DNA of 11,029 nucleotides. Source: Anaerolineales bacterium UBA3940 (lineage in GTDB: Bacteria > Chloroflexota > Anaerolineae > Aggregatilineales > UBA3940). Made by a program: the position numbers and the translations under genes. The notes below the pieces were generated by a model. That model had not been told where the DNA came from. It did not search any database and was given only the letters and a program-made list of their open reading frames with translations. Shown here piece after piece: positions 1-7,950 of this stretch; position 1 is the stretch's first letter, and the number at the start of each line of letters is the position of its first letter. The stretch covers positions 1 through 11,029 of the forward strand of contig DGDY01000120.1 of the NCBI GenBank assembly GCA_002385675.1, written 5' to 3'.

Positions 1-41
1 GCCAGCCAGATTAAATCGATGCGTGGCTTCGTCTGCATCAT
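1..41 (-). CDS. Start of a further operon gene, cut by the left edge
   Basis: Directly after the third glycosyltransferase the minus strand carries two consecutive in-frame ATG codons (bases 41-39 and 38-36). The frame stays open to the window edge and reads MMQTKPRIDLIWLA. The first ATG overlaps the preceding stop codon as ATGA, the coupling pattern also used at the 4325 junction. A short polar start followed by a hydrophobic beta-strand-like segment (IDLIWLA) resembles the first strand of a GT-B or other Rossmann-type enzyme. Thirteen or fourteen residues cannot identify a family. Another sugar-modifying enzyme is likely from context only. Either ATG could be the real start. Confidence 0.5.
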   Translation of the reverse strand, partial: MMQTKPRIDLIWL

Positions 42-1261
42 ACCGGCCCCGTCAGCGACTCGTACAGGGAGGCAAAGGCGTCGATCTGCCTGTCAAGGTC
101 GAAGCAGCGCCGGACCCTTTCCCGGCCTGCCTGCCCCATCCGCTGGCGCAGGGCGGGGTCGCCCGCGAGCAGGATGAGCTTCTCGGCCAGCGCCGCCGGG
201 TCGCGGCGCGGGACGACGTACCCGGTGACGCCATGCTCGACGTTCTCAGGCAGCCCATCGGCATCGCTCGTGACGACAGGCAACTCCATGGCCTGCGCCT
301 CCAGCACGGCATTGCAGAAACCTTCCGACACGGCAGCGTGCAGAAACACATCCGCCCGCCGCAGATGTTCTCTGACCTCAGCGGGGGGGACGGCCCCGGC
401 GAGCTTCACCACGGCTTCAAGTCCGAGCTCATGGCGGCAGTACGCTACGGCTTCCCGGTACTTGCCATCTCCCACAATGGTGTACTCGACCGGCACGCCC
501 GCATCCACGACGCGCTTGACCGCCTGGAGGGCGTACTCGTAGCCCTTCTTCCACTCCAGGCGGCCAACACTGACGACTCGAAGTGGGCGCCCTGATGCGA
601 TAGGACGCTCGCCGGCCCCGCGTTCTCCCGGCACAAACAGACGGGTGTCGATGGCGGGTGGAATGAGCACGTGGTGCTTATCTGCCGGGCAGCCGCGCCG
701 CTGCGCGCGCTCCCACAGGTCCTGCCCGAGCAGATGCAGTGCATCGGCCCGGTCCCACACCTCTTGATAGTACGCCGCGTCTTCTAACCCGACGTAATTC
801 AGATCAAATCCCCGGAAACTGACGACAGTCCTGCACTTCGTTAGCTCGCCGAGGCCGATGCGTCCTCTGGCCATTGTTCCAAACTCGAAGTGCACGATGT
901 CAGGCCGCAGCCGGATGATCCGGGCGTCGAGGTAGAAGCGGCGCAGCACCCCCGGCCCGAAGAGTCGCCACCCGGCTGCCAGATAGCGGGCCGCAGCCCC
1001 CGGCTGTGCCAGCAGCGTCGAGAGCAGCACGAGCGGGAACAGCAGAACAACCAGCCACCGGGGCTGAGTTGGCCAGGACACATGCACCCGGCGGCGCAGG
1101 CCAGCCCGGCTGAGCGGCTCAAACCGGCCCCACTCGTCGCGGTCGCTGCGGCTGCACACGATGTGCACGTCATGGCCCCGCTCAAGCAGGCCGAGAAACT
1201 TGTTCACGATGAACGTCTCGGACAGCTTGGGGAAGGCGGGGACGATCAGGACGATGCGCAT
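38..1261 (-). CDS. GT-B glycosyltransferase, GT4-like (third in the cluster)
   Basis: This 407-residue protein is a retaining GT-B glycosyltransferase that should transfer a sugar from a nucleotide donor to a lipid-linked glycan at the cytoplasmic membrane face. The N-terminal acceptor domain begins MRIVLIVPAFPKLSETFI. The donor domain contains VSVGRLEWKKGYEYALQA (about 230-247), the GDG turn (264-266) and the E-x7-E motif SEGFCNAVLE with E313 and E321. A strongly hydrophobic stretch at about residues 69-85 (WLVVLLFPLVLLSTLLA) may anchor it to the membrane. After the second glutamate the usual Gly of the AMxxGxPVV segment is Glu (AMELPVV), a deviation that may be harmless. It is clearly paralogous to the glycosyltransferase at 4322-5515. 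It starts 6 bp after the amidotransferase stop. Donor and acceptor are unknown. Confidence 0.92.
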   Translation of the reverse strand: MRIVLIVPAFPKLSETFIVNKFLGLLERGHDVHIVCSRSDRDEWGRFEPLSRAGLRRRVHVSWPTQPRWLVVLLFPLVLLSTLLAQPGAAARYLAAGWRLFGPGVLRRFYLDARIIRLRPDIVHFEFGTMARGRIGLGELTKCRTVVSFRGFDLNYVGLEDAAYYQEVWDRADALHLLGQDLWERAQRRGCPADKHHVLIPPAIDTRLFVPGERGAGERPIASGRPLRVVSVGRLEWKKGYEYALQAVKRVVDAGVPVEYTIVGDGKYREAVAYCRHELGLEAVVKLAGAVPPAEVREHLRRADVFLHAAVSEGFCNAVLEAQAMELPVVTSDADGLPENVEHGVTGYVVPRRDPAALAEKLILLAGDPALRQRMGQAGRERVRRCFDLDRQIDAFASLYESLTGPV

Positions 1262-1267
1262 GGTACT

Positions 1268-3145
1268 CTAAACAGCTTTCAAATCGCGCAAGTGGGTTTG
1301 TGCCCACCACTGTAGCGAGAGAATCGTCCACAACCCCCACTTGTGGTCCTTCTCACCGGTCAGGTGCTGCTGCCAGTAGTTTGACAGCCCCTGCTGCGAG
1401 AATACACCGCCCGGAAACAGTTCCCTGGCTATGAGCGTTTCCTCAACAAGCGGGCGGAGTGGACCGCGCAGCCAGTCGGCAAGCGGAACGGCAAAGCCGC
1501 GCTTCGGCTCCGGGATCACTTCCGGCGGCACGTATCTTCCGAGTAGCGCTCGAAGTGTTGCTTTCCGTGTTCCGTTTTGCATCGCGGCTGCCGGGTCGAG
1601 CTTCAGGCTCACCTCGATAACTTCCCGGTCGAGAAGCGGCACTCGGACCTCAAGTGAATGGTACATCGAGGCCATGTCGACCTTTTTCAGCCCGCGCTGT
1701 AGCTGCCCGTAGAACTCAACCCACCGGGAGTAGTTGGCGAGGTGGCGCATCCCCCTGTAGCCATCAAAGGCGTAAAGGTCAAAGCTGGCCGGAAGGGGTG
1801 GCAGTTCAGGTGCAATGGATGCCAGGTCAGACCCGGCAAGCCGCGAGTTAACCTCAAAATAGTAGTCGCCCGGTGTGCGATGCACGATTGCGTCTGATCG
1901 CCGGGGGCCGATGCCGTACTTTCCGGCTGCATACAGGCCCAGCCTCACCAGCCACGGCCATTGAAAATCGCGCCCGTTGCGTAGCAGCGACAGCGGGCGC
2001 TCGTATCCCCAGAATAATTCATCGCCGCCATCGCCGCTGAGAGCAACCGTGAGTTCCGTGCGTGCGGCCTCACTTACGAGGAGTGTTGGGATGATGGAGA
2101 AGTCGCCAAACGGCTCTGTCTGGGCAGCGGCGACCCGATCCACCACGTGGGCCGCATCAATGCCGCTAATATTATGCAGGTGGTGTTCGACATCGAGCAG
2201 TTGAGCATATACGCTTGCCGCCTCTGCTTCGTCCTGCCACCAGCCGGGGTTCCCGATTGTGAAGGCTTTGAGCGAGCCGTCAGTCTGCTGGCGCGCCTCT
2301 GCTGCCACCAGCGGCGAGTCGACGCCGCCAGACAGGAACACGCCGAGCGGCACATCGGCAATACGCTGTCGCTCGACTGCGTTGTGCAGCGCGCCCTGCA
2401 GGGCTTCCACACCGTCGGCAAAGTCGTAGGCAGGCTCAGGGTCGCGCGGCAGCGCCCACCACGCCCGCTTGCTGATCGAACCGTCAGCCCTCACCAGCAA
2501 ATAGTGGCCCGGCTCAAGCTGGAAGACGTTCTCGAAGAGCGTAAAGGGCGGTGGAAGGTGCTGCAGGCGAAGATATAAATGCAGGGCGTCAAGCCGGAGA
2601 TCCCCCGGAGTGCCCCAGGGCGTGTGCAGCAGGCAGTTGAACTGTGAGGCGAATGCGACTCCCTTCCGCGCTGGATGTTGATAATAGTACAGCGGCTTGA
2701 CGCCTGCATGGTCACGCACTAACAGCAGTTCACGCTTGCGGCGCTCATACCAGGCCAGCGCAAACATGCCGTTGAACCGATCCAGTGCCGCTATCCCCCA
2801 GTGGTTGAGGGCTTCCAGCACCACTTCTGAATCCGACCTGGACCGGAAGTGCACGCCGGCAGCCTCCAGTTCACGTCTTAGCTCGCGGAAATTGTAAAGC
2901 TCGCCATTAAAGACAAGCACAGATTGTTCATTGGCAGAGGCCATCGGCTGCATGGCCTTATCCGACAGATCGATAATGGCCAAACGCTGAAAGCCCAGAA
3001 TGAGATGCCCGTCGGGGTCGCACCACGTGCCGCTGCCATCTGGCCCGCGCCGCTGCATCAGGCGCTTCATGTGTTCAACCGACTCCACAAAGGGCGTGTG
3101 CCGCGCCGCCTCGTCGGTTGTTAAGATGCCACAGATACCACACAT
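1268..3145 (-). CDS. asnB: Glutamine-hydrolysing asparagine synthetase-type amidotransferase
   Basis: This is a 625-residue AsnB-family enzyme with both domains intact. Cys2 in MCGICGI is the class II glutaminase nucleophile once Met is removed. Glutamine-pocket motifs follow: RRGPDG (32-37), R54 in FQRLAIIDL, NGELYNF (80-86) and SDSEV (104-108). The C-terminal synthetase domain has the pyrophosphate loop LSGGVDS (271-277) and the second nucleotide motif SGDGGDELFWGYE (370-382). Family chemistry is ATP-dependent transfer of glutamine ammonia to a carboxylate through an acyl-adenylate. It could make asparagine. In a polysaccharide cluster, amidation of a uronic acid, as proposed for WbpS-type O-antigen enzymes, is an attractive alternative (inference). 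The ATG start is fixed by the essential cysteine. It lies 7 bp after the preceding glycosyltransferase and 6 bp before the next. Confidence 0.93.
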   Translation of the reverse strand: MCGICGILTTDEAARHTPFVESVEHMKRLMQRRGPDGSGTWCDPDGHLILGFQRLAIIDLSDKAMQPMASANEQSVLVFNGELYNFRELRRELEAAGVHFRSRSDSEVVLEALNHWGIAALDRFNGMFALAWYERRKRELLLVRDHAGVKPLYYYQHPARKGVAFASQFNCLLHTPWGTPGDLRLDALHLYLRLQHLPPPFTLFENVFQLEPGHYLLVRADGSISKRAWWALPRDPEPAYDFADGVEALQGALHNAVERQRIADVPLGVFLSGGVDSPLVAAEARQQTDGSLKAFTIGNPGWWQDEAEAASVYAQLLDVEHHLHNISGIDAAHVVDRVAAAQTEPFGDFSIIPTLLVSEAARTELTVALSGDGGDELFWGYERPLSLLRNGRDFQWPWLVRLGLYAAGKYGIGPRRSDAIVHRTPGDYYFEVNSRLAGSDLASIAPELPPLPASFDLYAFDGYRGMRHLANYSRWVEFYGQLQRGLKKVDMASMYHSLEVRVPLLDREVIEVSLKLDPAAAMQNGTRKATLRALLGRYVPPEVIPEPKRGFAVPLADWLRGPLRPLVEETLIARELFPGGVFSQQGLSNYWQQHLTGEKDHKWGLWTILSLQWWAQTHLRDLKAV

Positions 3146-3152
3146 AGGTTGC

Positions 3153-4325
3153 CTACCCTCTGCCCAAGTCTGACCCTGAGAGTACCACGCTGCTGTTGTT
3201 CAGTACTTCCAGATACAGGGCTTCGTGCCGTGCAACTTCCTGTTCGATTGTGTAGCACTCTACGATGCGGCGCCGTGCCGCAGCCCCCAGTGCCTGCCGC
3301 CTGCCCGGATCTGCGATGAGTTGCTGCAGAGCACGGGCTAGAGCAGACGGATCCTCAGCAGGAACCAGTATGCCCGACTTACCCGCTTCGATGATGTCCT
3401 GAGAGCCGGGTATATCTGTCGCTATGCACGGCAAGCCTGACGCCATCGCTTCGAGCAGTGCTACCGGGCAGCCCTCCATCCTGAACCGGGCGAGCGTCGG
3501 CAGCACGAAGATGTCGAGCTCTGCGTGGAATGCGGCGATATCGTTAACCTGCCCGAGGAAGTGAACCCGATCAGCAATACCCAGGCTGCTGCACAGCGCA
3601 TCGAGAGCAGATGCATACGACTCATCCAGACGCTTCCCGGCAAGGACCAGGTGGACACCGTCCAGTTTCGCTGCGGCCTGCAACAGAATATTCTGGCCCT
3701 TAACCGGCAGCAGGTGTGCCACGCACCCGACCACAATGTCACTGGCTGAGAGGCCGAGCTTCTCTCGCAGGCCCAGCCGGGGAGGCGTACCGGGACGGAA
3801 TTTTTTAACATCGACCCCTCTGGGGACCATCCTGACTTTTCGCTGCACCCGAGGAGCCGCAAAAAACCGCGTTAGCATGGCTGTGTTTTGAGCGGCAATT
3901 CGGGATGCCAGCGCCGTACGGACATGCCAGGCCCTATCGCCCCAGCTCATGTTTTTCTTCGTGTATACCCAGGCTCGCGCTCCGGCCAACCTGGCGATGA
4001 TTGGCTCGGTATAGTCCGACCCGTAGTGGTAGGAATGCCAGATGTGAAACCCGTGTGGACGAAAGCGCCGCGCTGCTCTGATTACTGCCGCAGGCAGGCG
4101 GTGCAAAGGACGAGCGGGCACTATAAAGGGTAGCTCTAGAATCGATACGCCCGCCGCCTCGATCTCGGCCTCCAGTGCGCCCCCTCGCTTCAACACACAG
4201 ATGGCAGGGCTAAAGAGGTCGGGGTTGAGGCGGCTGACAACATTCCACATGGCCTGCCCTGACCCGGCTGTGATGAAGTTCGGGATGGTGAAGAGAATGC
4301 GGATGGGCGCCCGGTTATTACTCAT
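3153..4325 (-). CDS. GT-B glycosyltransferase, GT4-like (second in the cluster)
   Basis: This 390-residue GT4-type glycosyltransferase has an N-terminal strand and loop FTIPNFITAGSGQAMWNV (12-29), typical of the acceptor domain. The linker is VPRGVDVKKFRP (167-178). The donor domain starts VVGCVAHLLPVKGQNILLQA (198-217) and carries the E-x7-E motif EGCPVALLE (E284, E292), followed by AMASGLPCIATDIPGSQD. It is more distant from the other two glycosyltransferases than they are from each other. The ATG overlaps the upstream stop by 4 bp (ATGA), indicating translational coupling, with a weak AGGG just upstream. Family knowledge says it retains anomeric configuration. Its sugar and acceptor cannot be told from sequence. 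The hydrophilic tail after about residue 375 (NNSSVVLSGSDLGRG) is probably disordered. Confidence 0.92.
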   Translation of the reverse strand: MSNNRAPIRILFTIPNFITAGSGQAMWNVVSRLNPDLFSPAICVLKRGGALEAEIEAAGVSILELPFIVPARPLHRLPAAVIRAARRFRPHGFHIWHSYHYGSDYTEPIIARLAGARAWVYTKKNMSWGDRAWHVRTALASRIAAQNTAMLTRFFAAPRVQRKVRMVPRGVDVKKFRPGTPPRLGLREKLGLSASDIVVGCVAHLLPVKGQNILLQAAAKLDGVHLVLAGKRLDESYASALDALCSSLGIADRVHFLGQVNDIAAFHAELDIFVLPTLARFRMEGCPVALLEAMASGLPCIATDIPGSQDIIEAGKSGILVPAEDPSALARALQQLIADPGRRQALGAAARRRIVECYTIEQEVARHEALYLEVLNNSSVVLSGSDLGRG

Positions 4326-5515
4326 ATCGCCCTATACAATTCTGCGAACTGCTTCACCTGGTCTTCAATCTGAAACTCCCTGCACACCCGCTCCCGGCCA
4401 GCCCGGCCCATCGCTCGCGCCAGTGCCCGGTCCGTTGCCAGCCGGTGCAGCGCCTCCGCCATGGCCTCAGGGTCTCGCGTCGGCACGACAAACCCCTCCA
4501 CCCCATCGCTGACCGCCTCGCGCATCCCGCCGCAGTTCGTCGTGACGACGGGCAGCCCGCATGCCATCGCCTCTAGGACTGCGTTGGAGATGCCTTCGCT
4601 CAGGCTCGACAGCAGAAAAGCGTCCGCCTGCTGCAGTCTGCTGCGAACTTCTGCCGGGGTGAGCCGCCCGCACAGGCTGACGTGCACCTCCAGCCCCAGG
4701 TCGATGATCGTGTACAGCACGCGCTGGCGCTCCGGACCGTCGCCGATGATGTCAAACTGCACATCGACTTCCCGGTCCACGAGCCGCCGGATTGCCTGCA
4801 GCGCGTACTCATAGCCCTTGCGCCAGATCAGCGAGCCGGTCGTGACCACGCGAAAGCGGCCATCCGCCTTGCGCGCGGGCGCCGCCGGTCTGAAAAACTC
4901 CGGGTCCACCGCCGGGCGGATCACCCGCGCCTTCGCCGGGTCGAGGCCAAACTGCATCGCCTCCTGCATGATCGCCTCAGAGACACAGTGCACGGCGGCG
5001 GCGCGCCGGAACGACTCCTCCAGCCCGGCTCGTAGCGCGCCTCGCCCCGGGTTGTGCGGCGCTACCTGCACCTGCGACCCGCGACAGCTAACCACGACCG
5101 GGCAGCCGAACAGGTCGTAAAAGGGCAGGTACTCAATCGCCACGGAGTTCCACTCGAAGTGCACGATATCGGGCTGGCTGGTAATAAACGGCGTGAACCT
5201 GAGAAACCGGGCGAGTCTCTCCTTCACCCCGGACTCGCCTGCACCAGCGGCGGCCCACGCCCGGAGCGCCCGGCGCGGCGCAAGGATCGCGCTCCTGGCC
5301 AGCTCGCCGAGTGCAGCGAGCATCGCACGCATATCACGCCTCAGCCGGGGCTGTGGGATCAGCCGGATGCCGTCCTCGACGCGGCGCACGAGCACGTCCG
5401 GCGTGCAGACCGTCACGTCGAACCCGGCTGCCGCCAGCCCGTGGAGCTTGCGCCCGATGAACGTCTCCGGCGGCCAGTTGACGCCCACCACAAACAGCTT
5501 GACCGGCGGCGTCAC
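4322..5515 (-). CDS. GT-B glycosyltransferase, GT4-like (first in the cluster)
   Basis: This 397-residue GT-B enzyme starts with GTG. The start overlaps the previous stop codon as GTGA, and a strong GGAGG lies 7 bases upstream. Seen in the protein: an N-terminal ETFIGRKLHGLAAAGFDV motif (17-34); PDIVHFEW (115-122), which may line the acceptor side; CRGSQVQV (144-151); the donor-domain opening VTTGSLIWRKGYEYALQA (224-241); GDG (258-260); and the E-x7-E motif EGISNAVLE (E307, E315), followed by AMACGLPVVTT. The segments ETFI, DIVHFE, RKGYEYALQA, GLE, PAEVR, SEG--NAVLEA and AGRERV all recur in the same order in the glycosyltransferase at 38-1261. The two are therefore products of duplication or members of one subfamily. 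It likely adds one sugar of the repeat unit; the linkage is unknown. Confidence 0.93.
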   Translation of the reverse strand: MTPPVKLFVVGVNWPPETFIGRKLHGLAAAGFDVTVCTPDVLVRRVEDGIRLIPQPRLRRDMRAMLAALGELARSAILAPRRALRAWAAAGAGESGVKERLARFLRFTPFITSQPDIVHFEWNSVAIEYLPFYDLFGCPVVVSCRGSQVQVAPHNPGRGALRAGLEESFRRAAAVHCVSEAIMQEAMQFGLDPAKARVIRPAVDPEFFRPAAPARKADGRFRVVTTGSLIWRKGYEYALQAIRRLVDREVDVQFDIIGDGPERQRVLYTIIDLGLEVHVSLCGRLTPAEVRSRLQQADAFLLSSLSEGISNAVLEAMACGLPVVTTNCGGMREAVSDGVEGFVVPTRDPEAMAEALHRLATDRALARAMGRAGRERVCREFQIEDQVKQFAELYRAI

Positions 5516-7191
5516 GTGCTGACCTCCAGCCAGGCGGAGAATGTCAGCAGCATCGAGACGGTGTAGCCGTTCCCGGCTGTGGGCGCGCGGTAGAACTCGT
5601 CGAGCAGTGACGCGATGCGCTGCGCTGCGACGATGTCGTGCAGGCGGAGGCCCGGCTGCAGCAGCCAGCGCTCCAGCCCGCGGCGGCCCTCAGCCGAGAG
5701 GAACTGGACCTCCCAGTTGCGCTGCAGGGCGGGCCTGCGCGTCACGATCCGCCTCAGCTTGTTGATGGCCCTGGGCGGCAGTGACAGCCACCGGCTGTAC
5801 CGCGTCAGATACAGGTTGGTGTAGGTCGGCTGCCAGCGAATGCGCGCGAGGTCGGGCGCGTAGCGCTTCAGGTGGTCGATCTGCAAGCGCCGGTCGCGGA
5901 CGTACTCGGTGGGCACGGTGCAGAAGAAATCGACAAGGTCCACGTCGTAGTACGGAACGCGTGCCGTTGCCCCCACATCGAACCCGCGCAGGCTGGCATT
6001 CGACCAGCGGAACGCCCAGCGAGACGTCTTATAGGCTTTCACGCGGAAGTCGAGGTCGGCGATGTGCTCAAAACCGGCGAGGCCATCTGACACTGCCGCG
6101 CTTAGAAACTCCGCAGCCGCCGGGGGTAAAAAATGAGGCCCGACGACGTGCTCCAGCAGCCACTGCCGCCCGCGCTTCTCGAACTTGTGCAGGGTGTACT
6201 CGGCGAGCGTCGTGTCCGGCGGTATGCCATCTGCCAGCCCCATCTGGTCGAGCCACACGTCGCCCCACAGCCCGGTCAGCACGGCATCCGCGCGCCCGGC
6301 GACCCAGCCGTTGATGCTCATCTGGCGCGCCTGCGTAACATCCTGACAGCCGTGCAGCGCGCGCACAATCTCGGGCAGCCGGTCGAAGAGATAAGGCTGA
6401 ACCGCGTGCGCGGTGAAGTTGAACCCGCGCGCAGCGGCCACCTGTGATGCGATCCGCGTCTCGATGGAGTCTGTGCCGTACCCGTAGGAGTACGCCTGTG
6501 GCTGCGCACCTGCGGGCATCACGGCGGCCAGCGAGCGCGAGTCGAGCCCGCCGGATAGCGGCAGGATAGCGCGTCCGCTGCTCGTACAGCGCCGCACCGC
6601 CCGGCGCAGCAGCGCATCGTACTCCTCGATCGTCTCGTCGTATGTCCGCGCCGGGTCGACCTGGTGCTGCCACAGCCAGTACCGTTCGTGATAGATAAGC
6701 TCGCCCTGCGCGCTGAACCGGTAGACGGACGCCGGCTGCAGCACACGGATACCGTCGAAACAGGTGCGGTCATCGAGGTAGAAGCCAAAGGAGAAGAAGG
6801 ACGCCAGCGCGGGCCAGTCGAGGGTGAGGGTTGGGGCCTGGCGGGACAGCGCGAGGAGATCCGTGCCGAGGGCTGAGACGCGCCGGTCATCGCCCAGCGC
6901 GTAGATGTGCTGTGCGCCGAGCCGGTCGGTGATGACCTGCCAGGAGCCGTCAGCGCGTGACTGGAGGATGAGGACAAAGCGACCGTTCAGGCTCTGGCAC
7001 TGGAGCCGCCCCGCCTCGGCGTCCGCGACCGCGCGCCGCAGCCCGTCCTCCGTGCTGCCGTCGATCCCCGCATAGCTGAGCAGTTCGCCATGGCACCACG
7101 CGCGGGTTCGCGCCGTCTCGACGCGCGGAGCGGTGTCCGGCGGCGGCGACGGTTGCCGGGTGAAGAGGACCTGCAGCGCGGGGAGGGTCAT
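5512..7191 (-). CDS. Asparagine synthetase-like protein without the glutaminase cysteine
   Basis: This 559-residue protein is a divergent AsnB-family member. The N-terminal region keeps traces of the Ntn glutaminase fold: HGELLSYAGI (34-43) aligns with the NGELYNF region, SLNGRFVLIL (67-76) with FNGMFAL, and DRLGAQHIYAL (89-99) with the RDxxGxxPLYY strand. However, it begins MTLPALQ, with no Cys2, so it should not hydrolyse glutamine. The synthetase domain has an intact pyrophosphate loop LPLSGGLDSRS (210-220). The second motif is altered to LTGLWGDVW (305-313) instead of SGDGGDELF. An ATP-dependent adenylation with free ammonia or another amine as nucleophile is one possibility. A non-catalytic partner of the intact AsnB at 1268-3145 is another. 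It begins 26 bp after the methyltransferase stop, with a poor ribosome site, and is very GC-rich (72-73% in hand-counted 60-base blocks). Confidence 0.85.
   Translation of the reverse strand: MTLPALQVLFTRQPSPPPDTAPRVETARTRAWCHGELLSYAGIDGSTEDGLRRAVADAEAGRLQCQSLNGRFVLILQSRADGSWQVITDRLGAQHIYALGDDRRVSALGTDLLALSRQAPTLTLDWPALASFFSFGFYLDDRTCFDGIRVLQPASVYRFSAQGELIYHERYWLWQHQVDPARTYDETIEEYDALLRRAVRRCTSSGRAILPLSGGLDSRSLAAVMPAGAQPQAYSYGYGTDSIETRIASQVAAARGFNFTAHAVQPYLFDRLPEIVRALHGCQDVTQARQMSINGWVAGRADAVLTGLWGDVWLDQMGLADGIPPDTTLAEYTLHKFEKRGRQWLLEHVVGPHFLPPAAAEFLSAAVSDGLAGFEHIADLDFRVKAYKTSRWAFRWSNASLRGFDVGATARVPYYDVDLVDFFCTVPTEYVRDRRLQIDHLKRYAPDLARIRWQPTYTNLYLTRYSRWLSLPPRAINKLRRIVTRRPALQRNWEVQFLSAEGRRGLERWLLQPGLRLHDIVAAQRIASLLDEFYRAPTAGNGYTVSMLLTFSAWLEVST
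5523..5527 (-). promoter_or_regulatory. Ribosome binding site for the GTG-started glycosyltransferase
   Basis: GGAGG on the minus strand lies inside the last codons of the asparagine-synthetase-like gene, 7 bases before the GTG at 5515-5513. It supports the non-ATG start and the GTGA stop/start overlap. Confidence 0.75.
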
Positions 7192-7217
7192 GAGGGCTGT
7201 GATCCTGCAAGCCGAAG

Positions 7218-7877
7218 CTACTTATAGAGCTTCACATACATATTCCAGCCGTCTTTCACAAGAAACTCGAACCGGTAATCACTCAGCAATTCGGCAAACG
7301 TGGTGGGCGTCCAGCCGTGATAATCAAGAGGATGCTGCGGACGATGGGTCACATCAGGCGTTGAAATAATAGCAAATTCGCGCACTGAGGAATGAATGAC
7401 CTGCAGGAGTTCGAGGGGCTCTTTGATATGCTCAATGACTTCGTGGCAGATCACATAATCGTATGTCTCGTCTGGTTGAATATCTGAGTATGAGCGCACC
7501 TGTAACTTCAGGCGTCCTTCCTCATACCGTTTAACCAGGTCGCCAGTAAGGCCGGCCCTGTTCATAACCCAGCGAACAGGCTTGAGGATCCCTGCCCCGT
7601 ACACATGCTTCTCGCACATCTCTCGTGCGAGGCTGATGCTTGTCGCATTGGTGTCAATACAAACGACATCCAGCCCGCGCTTGAACATTTGAAAAGCTAT
7701 GAGGCCATCCCCACCACCGATGTCCAAAACCTCGCCTGTTCGCGGGAGCCAGTCCAAAAGCATGTTCACTTTGTCGCGATAGTTATATCTGTTGCTTCTG
7801 TACCACTCCCAGTGGTACGCTCCGCGCTTTTCGTACTTGTCGAATGGCTTGTCTTCGGGCGTTTGTTGAACGGACAT
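7218..7877 (-). CDS. Class I SAM-dependent methyltransferase (second)
   Basis: This 219-residue Rossmann-fold methyltransferase has motif I VLDIGGGDG (50-58) for S-adenosylmethionine binding and an acidic residue D75 at the end of strand 2 (VVCIDTNATS) for the ribose hydroxyls. Motif IV-like YDYVICHEVIEHI lies at 139-151 and ISTPD at 171-175. The HEVIEH segment is common in UbiG-like and polysaccharide-cluster methyltransferases. The C-terminus ends soon after the core (KDGWNMYVKLYK), so it is a compact single-domain enzyme. The substrate is probably a sugar hydroxyl or another group of the glycan, inferred from context. A GAGAG sits a few bases before the ATG. Codons and GC content (about 45-55% in counted blocks) contrast with the gene that follows. 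Confidence 0.88.
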   Translation of the reverse strand: MSVQQTPEDKPFDKYEKRGAYHWEWYRSNRYNYRDKVNMLLDWLPRTGEVLDIGGGDGLIAFQMFKRGLDVVCIDTNATSISLAREMCEKHVYGAGILKPVRWVMNRAGLTGDLVKRYEEGRLKLQVRSYSDIQPDETYDYVICHEVIEHIKEPLELLQVIHSSVREFAIISTPDVTHRPQHPLDYHGWTPTTFAELLSDYRFEFLVKDGWNMYVKLYK

Positions 7878-7950
7878 AGTTGCTCTCGCAGTGTGAAGCT
7901 AAGGATTATTCGGGCTGCTCTGATCTTGAGCCGGCAGCTTTCTGACAGTC
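7878..7950 (-). other. 73-bp spacer, the longest non-coding stretch in the window
   Basis: The spacer separates the two methyltransferases. On the plus strand GCTGCTC and GAGCCGGCAGC could form a short imperfect stem around TGATCTT. No run of T follows it in the transcribed direction, so it does not look like an intrinsic terminator. No convincing promoter was recognised. It may simply mark a less tightly packed, imported segment. Confidence 0.5.

Noticed and set aside
6068..6673. Minus-strand 201-codon frame inside the asparagine-synthetase-like gene, a possible overlapping gene
   Set aside because: It is Arg/Ala/Gly-rich sequence typical of an alternate frame in 70% GC DNA. The SGGLDS-containing frame explains the region.
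7878..7950. Hairpin in the spacer as an intrinsic terminator
   Set aside because: The stem is short and imperfect and lacks a U-tract on the transcribed side, and the operon continues on both sides.
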